This document shows, piece by piece, positions 46,993 to 57,791 of a stretch of 64,000 nt of DNA. The translations under genes were made by a program, and so were the position numbers. This stretch comes from Quercus robur (taxonomy: Eukaryota; Streptophyta; Magnoliopsida; Fagales; Fagaceae): NCBI RefSeq assembly GCF_932294415.1, contig NC_065536.1:54160354-54224353 (forward strand), in the 5' to 3' direction. Position 1 is the stretch's first letter; each line of letters begins with the position of its first letter. A model generated the notes under the pieces. The model did no database searches and had not been told where the DNA came from. It saw nothing but the letters and a program-made list of their open reading frames with translations.

Positions 46993-49900
46993 TTAAGTCG
47001 TAACATCAACATACACTAAATAGGAAATGTCTGGTGGAACAAATTCCATCCAAACGGACAAAGGGGAAGAGTTTCTTGCTTTCCTAGCTAAAGCATGAGC
47101 TACTCCATTGCTCTGCCGCCTCACATGAGAGAAAGAATAGGTTTGAAAACAACCCATTAAAGACTTGCAGTCTTTAACAATGTGCCCAATATTAGACCGG
47201 TCTAGGCAGCCTCCTGTTAGGGCCTTTACAACAGTCTTTGAATCTTCTTCAAAAATGACCCTACGCATTCCCAATTCCTCCATGAAGATCATAGCCCTCC
47301 TAGCTACCATCGCCTTAAGAATTTCCACCGTTTGAGGCATGACGAGCTTCTCTGCTAAGGACGCCATCACCTGTCCCAGTTCATTCCGCACTACGACACC
47401 GATTCTTGTTGCTTCTTCCTCTGCAAAGTATGCCCCATCGTAGTTTACTTTGTAAATATCGAGTTTCGATGGTGACCATCGTTGTGGCTGTGGCTGTAGT
47501 CTCACTGACATGTTCTTGGGTCTATCTTGAAATTCTTTTAAAGTAGATTCTGCCGCGTCTACTATCTTCTCAGGTGGTAAACATTGCTCCTTAAAGTGGC
47601 ATTTATTTCTTCTGCACCAGACAAACCATGCAATCACTGTGAATAGTTCTATGTCTTCCTCATATTGTTTTACAGCGGACACCAGATCATTGAAGGAGCC
47701 TAATTGCATCTGAGCTTGTCTTACTTTATTAAATCCACGACCCCAGCAAATCTGAATTTGGTCACATTCCCATAGTGCATGCAAAACGGTTTCTTTGTTC
47801 AAACCGCAACTGTTGCACACAGGAGAATTTACAACGTTGCGTTGATGTAGGTTCACCAAGGTTGGTAGGGACTCGGTACAAGCTCGCCAACAGAAGTTTT
47901 TTATTTTATTTGGAATCCTCATATTCCAAATTCCCTTCCAAAAACTTCTCAGATTGTTGCTATTTGACCCTAAAGCTTCTCCTCTGTTTTCTAGCTCTCC
48001 CAACAACTGATAGCCCGTCTTTACTGAGTAGTTTCCGTCCCTAGTTCGTGGCCACACTAAACAGTCCCTCATCTCCGTTCTACATAGAGGAATAGCTTTT
48101 ATTTGCTGAGCCATAAATGGTACAATTTTGAAGTCAATCAGCTCCCCATCCCATTCCATTGTGGTCTGATTAATGAGTGAAGAAACGATAGAATCATCCT
48201 CAAAGCCTGGTATGCATGGTACAGCTCCATTCGGGAAACATCCAGGAATCCATTTGTCATGGAACACCCGAATCTGTGTGCCATCTCCAACCCTCCACAT
48301 CATTCCTTTTTCAATAGCATGCCTAGCTTTAAGCAAGCTTTGCCAAGCAAACGAACCCGTGGAGCTTTTTGCTTCAAAAACCAAGCCTGAGGGGAAATAC
48401 TTGGTGCTGAATACCTTGTATAGTAGGGACTACTTTTCAGTTTGTAATCTCCAAATTTGTTTAGCCAACATAGCTTCATTAAACCTAACCAAATCTTTGA
48501 ATCCCATTCCCCCCTCAGCTTTCGCTTTGCACAGAATTTCCCAACTTTTCCAATGGATTTTCCTTTGGCCACCCCGCTCTCCCCACCAAAATTTTCTTAT
48601 TTGCATTTCAATCTCTTTGCACAAACCCACCAGCAATTTGAAGCAACTCATTGTGAATGTAGGGATCGCTTGAACCACTGCTTTTAGTAAGACTTCTCTC
48701 CCTGCTTGAGATAAAAGTTTCTCCTTCCAGCCTTGAAGTTTCGCCCACACCCTTTCCTTAATTTAATTTAAGCTCGCCTTTTTATTTTTCCCCACAATAG
48801 CAGGCAGCCCAAGGTACTTCTCATACTCCTTTATTTCTGCAACCCCTAAAAAATCCATGATTTCTCTCTTCATATCATTGGACACAGCTTTACTAAAGAA
48901 AAGAGTTGTCTTCTCCCGATTTATTTTCTGACCGGATGCATGCTCAAAGCTAGTTAGGATGTTTTGGATGGCTTGTAAATCTTCCCTCCTTGCATGGCAA
49001 AATAGTAAGCTATCATCTGCAAAAAATAGGTGAGTAATCTTTGGCCCATTTTTGCATAATGAAAAGCCTCTAATAATGTCGTCCCTTGCAGCCTTCTGAA
49101 TCATTCTATTCAACCCTTCCGAGCATAATAAGAATAAGTATGGTGACAATGGGTCTCCTTGGCGAATTCCCCTATAAGGGAAAATTTCACCCTTAGGTTC
49201 CTCATTTACCAAGATTGAGTAGGACACCATGCTAATGCACTCATGAATGAGATTCAGCCAACTATCACAAAACCCCATCTTCCTCATAATTTCCACCAGA
49301 AAACGCCACTCCACCCTGTCATACGCCTTGCTCATGTCTAACTTGAGGGTCATAAAACCTGCTTTCTTAGACTTCTGAGTCTTCATATGGTGGAGCAACT
49401 CAAAAGCCACTAGAATATTATCTGAAATAGGTTTATTAGATTGGAAAGCACTTTGTGAGTCAGAAATAATAAGAGGCAAGAATTTTTTGAGCCTATTTGC
49501 AGCAACCTTAGATACAATTTTATAAATGACATTACATAGAGAAATAGGGTGGAATTCTAAAACTACAAATGGGCTTTTGACTTTAGGGATTAAAGTTATA
49601 AAAGTGCGATTAATGGAAGAAGGGATTGAACCTGAGTTTAGGCAATTGAGAATTGCCTTTGAAACATCCTCACCAACAGATGGCCAAAATTTTTGGTAGA
49701 ACAAAGCAGGTAAGCCATCTGGCTTAGGTGCCTTTAGTGGTGACATTTGTTGAAGTGCTTCCTCCACCTCCGCCTGGACAAATTCTGCGGCTAACATTGC
49801 ATTTTGTTCCTCCGTAATAACTGTGGGAACTATCATCAGTACTTCTTCCAAATTTGATGGTGAGGCCGAGGTAAATAGGTTTTGGTAGTAATCAATCAAA

Positions 49901-51064
49901 ATCCTCGATATCTCTTCCTCATCTGTACATACCCGCCTCATTCTTCAATTCTTCAATTCTATTTCTCTTATATCTATGTGAGGCCTTATTATGAAAAAAT
50001 TTTGTGTTTTGATCACCCTCCTGTAACCACAAAGCCCTTGACCTTTGCTTCCACATCTTTTCCTCCTTTATCAACAAGCCATTAATCTCCCATTTCAACC
50101 AGTTCACAGTTTCCATTGTACCCTCCCTGATTGCTCTCTGTTCTGCCTGTCGGAGCTGCTGCTTCTTTTCTTTTAGTGCACGGGTAATATTCCCAAAGGA
50201 GGTCCAGCTCCATTATTTAAGCTTTGCCTGAAACACCTTTATTTTACCTTCCACTTGAACCATCGGGTTACCTGGACAAACTATTCTCCAAGCAAGATCC
50301 ACACCTCTCATCCTCCAGCCACATGTGCTCAAACCTCCATGGTTTTTTGTGCTTCATCAGGACCCCTTTTGGAAGGATGATCAATGGCTTATGATTCGAG
50401 GAGCCACGTTTTAAGTGCACAACCTTTGTTGCCGGAAACTTCTCTATCCAATCAGTGATAACAACCATATGATCAAGCCTTTCCCATATTGTATTACCCC
50501 CTCTAGAGCCTTTATACCGCGTGTACTTCCCTCCCACATAACCCAAATCCTTAAACTCGCATTCATCAAGAACCTCCCTAAAAGCTTCCATCTGTCTATT
50601 TGGCCTAAGTCTTCCTCCCAATTTTTCATCCACCTTCAAAATTTCATTAAAGTCACCCGCACACAACCATGGAAGGGTGAATTTGTTTTTTAATCTCCTC
50701 AATTTTTCCTAGGACTCATTGCGAATTCTTGTATCTGGCTCTCCATAAAACCCAGTAAACTTCCATTCATCTTCCATCCCTTTTATTAATGATCACATCA
50801 ATGTGATTAGGGGAGTATGTGTCTAGGGAGAGATTACACCCCTCTTTCCAAAAAATAGCCACCCCCCCTCCTCAACTTATTCTTGAGACTTCTATTAACC
50901 CTTTAAATTTGTATCGAACTTTTATTTCCTCCAGCCTAGCTTTGTTAAGCCATGTTTTGGCTAGGAACACGACTAAGGGACCTTGTGCCCGGATTAAGTC
51001 ACTGAGCTCTTGATTTGTCTGTGGGTTCCCCAAGCCCACAACAGTTCCAACATAAGATGTTCAT
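46993..51064 (-). pseudogene. LINE ORF2: endonuclease, reverse transcriptase, RNase H
   Basis: The frame starts with MNILCWNCCGLGNPQT (endonuclease N-terminus) at 51064. Endonuclease blocks LCAGDFNEIL and RLDHMVV follow; the usual SDH triad end reads SSNHKPL, so the Asp is Asn. Reverse transcriptase spans about 49941-48763 with LDMSKAYDRVEW, GIRQGDPLSPYLF and an intact catalytic FADDSLLF. The zf-RVT domain is at about 48000-47700 (CNSCGLNKETVLHALWEC). RNase H near 47450-47050 shows VNYDGA and VEILKAMVARRA, where related copies have Glu in place of Lys, then HVRRQSNGVAHALAR. At least five stops or shifts break it: in the endonuclease near 50840 and 50780-50705, between 50268 and 50116, at 48763 and at 48430. 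Confidence 0.85.
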
Positions 51065-51081
51065 TGCTTCTGGCAGGGCTA

Positions 51082-52579
51082 AACATCAAACCCCGCCAAT
51101 TCAATTGTAGTAACTTGATCATCATGAGAAACCTGCTTCTTCTTTTTGGTTAACTCAAGATTCACCAATTCAGTACTTGAACATTTCAGAGATTTCAAGG
51201 GAGGAATCACAGCTAGGCTATTTGTTTTCTTTCGCACTACCCTCTTCCACGTAGAGTTTGCATTCATAGCCACCCCAGACATGCTTTCCTGCTCCTTAAT
51301 TTTTTTCATCTATCATGTGAGGTTCAAGACCATTAGGGTTTTCTTCAATAAGTGCCACGTGCTGAACTTTTTCCTTCAATTTCCCACACACCACCTGCTC
51401 CTGATAGCATTTATCTGTCATAATCGCACAATAATTGGATTTTCCATTTATAGCACTATCTGTTTCCTCAATTAACACTGAGCCAGCAATTGAGTCCTTC
51501 TCCAAGTCAAACTTATTTAATTCCAAATCAATCTCACGTAATTTCTCATTAAATAAATCCCCTTGAAATCCGGCACCCTTTCCCAACTGAATTGATTCTG
51601 CCTCTTCACTCGTTGCACCCTTTTTATAAGTAATGTTCATAACGTCTTCAGCCATAATCGGTGCATTTACTGCATTCATCCTGTTCCCCAACGCCTCCTC
51701 CACCGGAATTCTTCCTTGCTCCGTCGTATCTACCTTTCCATGTGCTTCACCATGATTCCCAATGGAAAATTTCCCCCTCTGTTTATTGCTCCTGTCTATT
51801 TCCTTCTTTTTTTCTTCGTAAAACCCCGGGACTACTAGCACGGAGTTGTTGTGTGCCGGTAAAGTGGATGCACGCAACCATGAACCATTCTCCTGATCTT
51901 CCTTCGTTAGAGTGCCACTGCTCTGTATCCAACGATCACAATCTCTATCAACGTGATTCAGTCGACCACACCAATAGCAAACATTTGGCAACCGCTCATA
52001 CTTGAAGGTTACCCAACCCCTCGATCCATTGCCAAGTTTAAAAATTCGTCCACGACAGAGAGGAAGGGTTACATCAACCTTTACTCGAACCTGCATGATA
52101 GTACCACGATCCACCTCACCTAGGCTAGACTCCTTATTTACTACACCCACCGCTTCACAGAGTTTCTCAGCCACTTCTCTACTTAGATATTTTGCTGGAA
52201 TGTCATGAACTTGCACCCACAAAGAAACATGATCAAAAACCAAGTCCTGTATTGGAATGCTATAGTCATATCGTTTTAACATCACTAGATGTTTGTCGAA
52301 GCTCCAAGGTTCGCCTTCTATAATTTTCTCCACCTTGTCTTCATTGTCAAAAATAAATAGGATCGTGTGATCTCCCACCCTACGTACCTTGAACCCGTTC
52401 TTTGGCCTCCAGATTGGATTGAAAGTTCTCACAACAGATTCTATGTTCAGAGCTCGTCTTGTCAAGAATTTTGCTGCAATGGTTACGTTATTTGAGCTCT
52501 CATTGTAGTTGAGTTGGACCTCTCCACCTTCCCTATCGTCCAAGGATAAATTCCCCCATTTTGTGACCAGATTCTCCAT
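51082..52579 (-). pseudogene. LINE ORF1: DUF4283-type domain with CCHC zinc knuckle
   Basis: ORF1 proteins bind element RNA. The first 427 codons read MENLVTKWGNLSLDDREG, then a region typical of DUF4283 (FNPIWRPKNGFKVRRVG, GEPWSFDKHLVMLKRYD, LWVQVHDIPAKYLSREVA) and a zinc knuckle CYWCGRLNHVDRDC around residue 206. A run of seven A near 51305-51311 changes frame: one frame stops after HMIDEKN, and the other continues KKIKEQESMSGVAMNANSTW for about 75 codons to 51079. Slippage or a 1-nt indel in that run probably split one original frame of about 500 codons. It ends only about 15 nt before the ORF2 start. Confidence 0.8.
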
Positions 52580-52745
52580 GATACTCCTCCTAGACTCTGT
52601 ATTCCCCTACTCACACAGTGTTTCCCAAGAACCCCAGAAAAAACAACCCAAAAACCTTCAGCAACAGTGTTACTGGAGGTACTCACTACCTTACACGAAG
52701 GGAACAGCAATTCTACAATATCAAGATTTGGCGTGTAAAGCCCTC

Positions 52746-54274
52746 ACTATGATACAGAGAAACTCTTAATTACTTTTAACCATATTATCAAAAAAAATCG
52801 TCAAACCACGTTAATTCCACATTCTCTCTCCATATTTTCTTATACAATTTATGTGGCTTCAAAGCTATTGATGCAAGAAACAATAGCAAAATCGATAAGT
52901 ATTTTAAATTAGGAATAGTATACATTATCCATTTGTCTAAGCTTGCATTTTGCTGTTAAGTGGTAACTTGTGTGCTGCATTGATTTTGGCTAATCCTAAT
53001 AAGGATGTGTATAATCCTTTCAAAATATTATTAATTGCGTAGTTTTCTGAAATGAATGGGAAATCTTTACAAGTGCAACGACAAACATATTATCCTTACA
53101 ATGAGATAACATGTGGGGTAAATACCATGGAACAAAAGAAAGAACTTTGTAGTTTTTATGTCCATCGCTTTCAATATATGGACAGGTTTCATAAACTTGC
53201 TCGTGACTAAAGTATGGTACACCCAACATGACTACAGCAAACTACGTTGGTGAGCGCCGGCCAGATTAACACACCAAAACCGCGTTAAGAATATAAGTCT
53301 ATTACTTCCAATTAAGTTTTTGTTTTTAACTAAAATGTCATTAAGACAAGGACAAAGGAAACACCAAGACTTTAATCACAGCCATCCTCACTGTTAGCCT
53401 CCATTACCCTAATAAGGAAAGAAGATTATGAACACGCAACCATTTACACTTCATCTCTTTCTATTCACTATCATATAAAATCAAACTAGACAACAAGCAG
53501 GATGAGTAACAATTAAGTCAAGGAATAAATATATTCTATAATTTGATTTATCTTCTGGCTAATACAATTAAAGAAAAGCACCTAGACATCAAGAACCTCA
53601 ACACCCCGTTTAGTAACGAATTAGGAGTAAGAGCCTTTTATTGGCTGCAATCTCAATTGTTGGGTAATATCTATTACACACATGCATGTCACACACATAC
53701 CACTTTTGCACTTCCAAGTGGGGAATTCTGACATCAAGTTATGTTAGATTATTTTTTATAAAAACATTATAATTTGATTAATTTGCTTATTTAAGTGAAT
53801 TGATGAAATCAGTTTTCTCTTTATCAAATTTAAAATCTTTATATTTGTATTAATTTGTGAGTTATTTTGTATATAATGTTATAAGCATTTGAGTGACTGT
53901 AAATATTATTGACTATATAAACGTTTAGTGGCTCAATGGCTCAATGCATATAACAATATTTTCTTACCAAATACATTTCCTAATAAAATGTTTCCTTTTA
54001 AATGTTCTGACCTTTCAGTAGGGAAAGATATTGACATAAATAAATAAGGTTTGGACTGTCCGGTTAATATATGACATTAACCATCAATTTTGAAAAAGTT
54101 TTTATGAAGAATTGAAAAAGTTGTCAAAATAGTTAATTACTTTCTTTTTTTCATAATTTTTTTTTTAAAGTAGTTTACTAATGCCATAAGGCATATGTTA
54201 CAAAAACCCAATAAATATTTATTATTTGATTTATGAGAAATTCAAACTGGTTGTCAATGTTCATAGATTCTTAA
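52746..54274. other. Intergenic, no gene supported
   Basis: The start may include the LINE 5' leader. Frames at 53020-53229 and 53543-53731 are short and unrecognised. Confidence 0.5.
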
Positions 54275-54766
54275 GGGCATGTTTGGTAGACTGTAATAAA
54301 TGCTGTAATGTAATAGTTATTCTTATGGTTTAGTTATTCTTTAGTTTGGTTATGTTTTTATTACAAGAAATAATCATTCCATATGAATAGCTATTCTTCA
54401 AAATGAGGAATAATTATTCATCTTTAAAATGTTGTATTAGTTATTCCTTAATAAGAGTAATAATTTCAAAACTTAATATATTTCCAAATAAACAAACTTT
54501 TCATATACATCTAATAATTATAAAAATAAAAAATCATAAAAAATAACACATATCTCTCTTAAATTTAAAAATAACAATTTTTAAGGAGATATAATTGTAT
54601 GAGTAAGAAATTTTCTAAAATAAATGTTAAGTTACATTCTAATATTATAACTCACAACCAAACTAATGAATATGTTTAGTTATTACATTACAACACATTT
54701 TATTCCTAGTAATAAATATTATAATTTCTATTGTAATTCTCATTCAGTATATCAAACATATCCTAT
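54275..54766. mobile_element. MITE-like element, about 490 bp
   Basis: The left end gggcatgtttggtagactg is mirrored, imperfectly, by cagtatatcaaacatatcct at the right. The interior is AT-rich with repeated attattcc-type motifs typical of this plant MITE class. The target duplication is unclear. Confidence 0.5.
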
Positions 54767-55378
54767 ATATAATGCCAGTCCCAGCTTATATAGAGGTATA
54801 TACTATATAGACCTCTAGCTATGTACGGTGAATGGGATGTAAAAAAAAAATTGTAGTTCTGTCTTATTACTTTTACATGCAGCTACATATTTCTAACTGC
54901 TTTTCCTCTTCTTTTAATAAAAAAATATATATATGCCTGACGCAATATAATTTTGGGTAAAAGAAAGTTCTATTTTGAGAGTTTCATATTTTACAAGTAG
55001 CATAGATTTGTAAAAATAATCAACAAGATAGCTAGTTTGTTATATCCCAGAGGCAGCATGTGTAATTACTTGTCTACTACACCAGAAATTACAGAGCATA
55101 TATCATCTCAAAATAATAACGTGATCTACGCCTCAATTCTACTATCTAAAAAATTCATGAATTGATGGTAATTATTTATCATGTTATGGGAGTAACTTTA
55201 AAGCATTATCAAGGTAATATCTCTCAATTGTTCTCTAATTTTATGGTAAATTTAATTTATGTGATATGTTATTTAAATTATATTTGAAGATTATTTATTT
55301 ATCAATTATTATTCTTAGTAATGGCAAGTTACGATTTTGGTATTAAAAAGTGTGTGTAGTGTATACAGTGTGTAATTG
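54767..55378. other. Intergenic, no gene
   Basis: AT-rich; nothing recognised. Confidence 0.6.
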
Positions 55379-55386
55379 GGTGTGCA

Positions 55387-56631
55387 TAGGGGTGTCAAAT
55401 AGGTAAGTTTGGGAGGGTTTGGGTTGGGTATATAAAACTCATTTACCCATTAAAATTCATTTAACTAATTGCTTCTAACCCAAATCCAACACAACTCAAT
55501 TGTTATGGGTAAACTCCAACTCACCCAATTACCCAATTATCAAAATTACCAATATGCCATTAAAGTGAAAACCTCAACACTTTCTTGGATTTCCTTTTCC
55601 ACTCTCTTTAGTCTCTATTCTTAGGATTAAAAAATTCCACATAAACACATCCACATCAGCAATTATATTAAAGATTCAAATAAAAAAATAATTTCTTTTC
55701 TTTTCTATTTTCTCTCACTTTCTTGGCAACCAAACAGTGCAACAAATACAAAGAAATGTCATTTCAAGCTCAAAACTTTCCTGAAATTTCGAAAACGTCT
55801 GTCCTTGAAACAAATAGAAATTCTTCTGAACCAATAAAAGAATTTCTTCTAAACTAAATTAATCCTAATTTAATAGCACAAAATTAAAAAATCTGATTAG
55901 CAAATCAAAGAATACAATGACATATTTAAAGAAAGAAAGAAAGAAAACCTTAAGTGGCTGGTTCGGAGTTGTCTCCAGACTTCTCTTCGAATGCGAGAGC
56001 ATTATCGAAATTCTTCTCGATGTTCTTGACACTCTCCTGGAGCTTATTCATGGCTCCAGCGAGATCCGAAAAGTTCCCCAACGAAACTCTCCCACCAAAC
56101 CACGCCATCTTCTTCTGCTTTCTAATTCCAAACCGAAATCTCTCTAAATCGGACTATCCAAACACATCAATCAAGAAGCCCTGCATTCATTTCCATAGCC
56201 AATTCAAGATTTTCAACAATAAACCAAAAAAAAGAAAAAGGAAGTGCGGAATTAAAGGGATTTAGATTTGATCACCAAGCAAGCATAGCAAGCTTCACAT
56301 CGTTGAGATCAGATTTTGGTGGTGAGGATCTAAGATGGAGATCAACAGTGGAGAATTGAAATTGGCGAGAATCAAATCAACGATGTTTGCATTCGTTTTT
56401 GTTTTTTTGGGCTAGTTTTTTTTGTTTTTTGTTTTTTTTAATGGGAAGGGTTGGGTTGAATTTGGGTATATTTTTTTTGGGTTAAATGGTTTTTATTTAA
56501 AACCCAGTAATCACTGGGTCTAATTGGGTTGATGTCCATTTAACCCAACTAATAATTGGGCGGGTTTGGGTTCAATTAAAGTAGGTGGGTTTGGATGGGC
56601 AAATGGGTTTGGGCTTACTTTGTCACCCCTA
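55387..56631. mobile_element. Non-autonomous hAT element carrying a golgin first exon, 8-bp TSD
   Basis: The ends TAGGGGTGTCAAA and TTTGTCACCCCTA are inverted repeats with one mismatch, and perfect 8-bp duplications GGTGTGCA flank the unit (55379-55386 and 56632-56639). The 8-bp duplication and TAGGGGTG ends fit hAT. Subterminal regions are rich in aacccaa/ttgggtt motifs. There is no transposase. The interior carries a host gene fragment on the minus strand (55953-56108 plus its apparent leader and intron start), so it is a Pack-type element of 1245 bp. It inserted close to the left LTR of the gypsy element at 56728. Confidence 0.88.
55950..56108 (-). pseudogene. Captured first coding exon of a golgin candidate 5 (TMF-like) gene
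   Basis: The minus strand encodes 52 residues starting MAWFGGRVSLGNFSDLAG, followed by LQESVKNIEKNFDNALAFEE, which is the conserved N-terminus of plant golgin candidate 5, a Golgi coiled-coil protein related to human TMF. The exon ends ACTTAAG then GTTTTC, so an in-frame TAA sits just before a plausible splice donor; the native gene presumably has a sense codon there. Upstream sequence (56109 to about 56400) looks like a 5' leader, and downstream (55940 down to about 55500) like the first intron. The fragment is too short for most ORF finders. Identification is from memory of the family; it is a partial, non-functional copy. Confidence 0.75.
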
Positions 56632-56727
56632 GGTGTGCATAATATTTCCCTTTCTTAATTTCTAAAACTGTCATGCTAACTTTACCTTCTTTTTAAACAG
56701 CATTCACATTAAGTTTTAGCCAGGTTA

Positions 56728-57471
56728 TGGGAGGCCTCTCTCATCTAGGCTCATAGCTCATATGCATTAGATTTGATGAAGCGTGACTTTGTCAATCGAA
56801 TTGAACGTGCCCAGATGGATCCAAATTCTCGCCTAGATACTTGCGTAAATAAGAAGATTGCTTCTTTCAAGGTGGTCACCGGTGTGGTGTCTGCCACAAC
56901 GTCTCTGATGGCCAAGTCAGAACAGGAAAATGCTTTGTAAAATGAAACAGAATAGCAAGATAACAATGAGTGTCTATGTACCTTGTGTTGGCAATGTGAG
57001 GGCCTTATATATGTTGCCTTGGATTCTAGCCGTTGTGGTTGATATTGTGGCATTAATGCTTTTCTTTGTAATGCCTCCTGCTTAGTAATTGGGCTTCAAT
57101 ATGCTCTCAACGATTTGTACAGCTGGTTTTGTAACCATCCAAGGCATTATCGGCGGTATTGAATGATCTTGCTATCCTCGTCAATGATGTGGGCACTGGT
57201 TTGGGCTCGTCTTAGAGAATGACTTCGTCTGTCTTATTGGGTTCGTCTGCAGTTGATTTTGTCAGTCCCATCAGCTGCCCTTGGATTCTGTGATCATCAT
57301 GACATGTCATGATGACCATAGAAGATGAAAGGTTTTTTGGGACTGTAAGCAACTCTTGGGATTTCGCGTCGTATTAAATGCGTAGTGGTGGCGCTCCATA
57401 GGCCGTGGCCACGTGGCACGTCCCGGTTAGTGGAGTTAATGCTCCAATTTTGGGGACTATTGGGTTTCCCA
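56728..57471 (-). repeat. Probable 3' LTR of the Tat-like element, 744 bp
   Basis: On the plus strand the unit begins TGGGAGGCC and ends GGTTTCCCA, so on the minus strand it runs TGGGAAACC..CTCCCA with TG..CA ends. On the minus strand it contains a TATA-like catatataagg near 57007-57017. An A/G-rich stretch in minus orientation (57472-57500) could be the polypurine tract. The partner LTR is outside the window, so the boundaries and the duplication (candidate GGTTA at 56723-56727) are unverified. Confidence 0.5.
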
Positions 57472-57791
57472 CTGGTTTCCAGTTTTTTTTTAGCCTTGAT
57501 TTGAAACTTCTCCTCTTTTTTCAAAAAACTTCCAATCATTGTTCTGAGTGCTTTCTTTGCTAACCCTTGCTCTGCAACTCTTCTCCGGACTAGTGTGCTG
57601 CGTGATGGTGCTTTTCATCTCCTTTTTTCTGAGGTACGTTTTTCTTCTTTCTTTTTGCTTTCTTTTTCATTTCGATGTAGGCATAAACTATGGTAATTTT
57701 CTGATTTTTTCTCCCTTTCCTTTTGTGTTTGTTTTGGATTTATTGGGGGTTTAGCTTGTATCTTTTCCCTTTGTGCTTTGTCTGGCTTTCC

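Larger units (their letters stand above)
46921..52745 (-). mobile_element. Near full-length LINE (L1-type), minus strand
   Basis: Read on the minus strand it has a 5' leader, ORF1 (about 52579-51082), ORF2 (51064-46993) and a 30-nt A tail (T run 46922-46951 on the plus strand). Domain order is DUF4283-like plus CCHC zinc knuckle, then endonuclease, reverse transcriptase, zf-RVT and RNase H, typical of plant L1 elements. The exact 5' end and target duplication could not be found. Few lesions remain, so it is moderately young. Confidence 0.88.

Noticed and set aside
55917..56265. Plus-strand frames of 76 and 103 codons
   Set aside because: They are the complement of the captured golgin exon.
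57442..57471. Plus-strand polypurine tract (ttttggggactat) followed by an LTR start
   Set aside because: The resemblance to the tract at 32057 is striking, but no plus-strand LTR with proper ends follows; the TGGG..CCCA unit ending here fits the minus-strand 3' LTR better.
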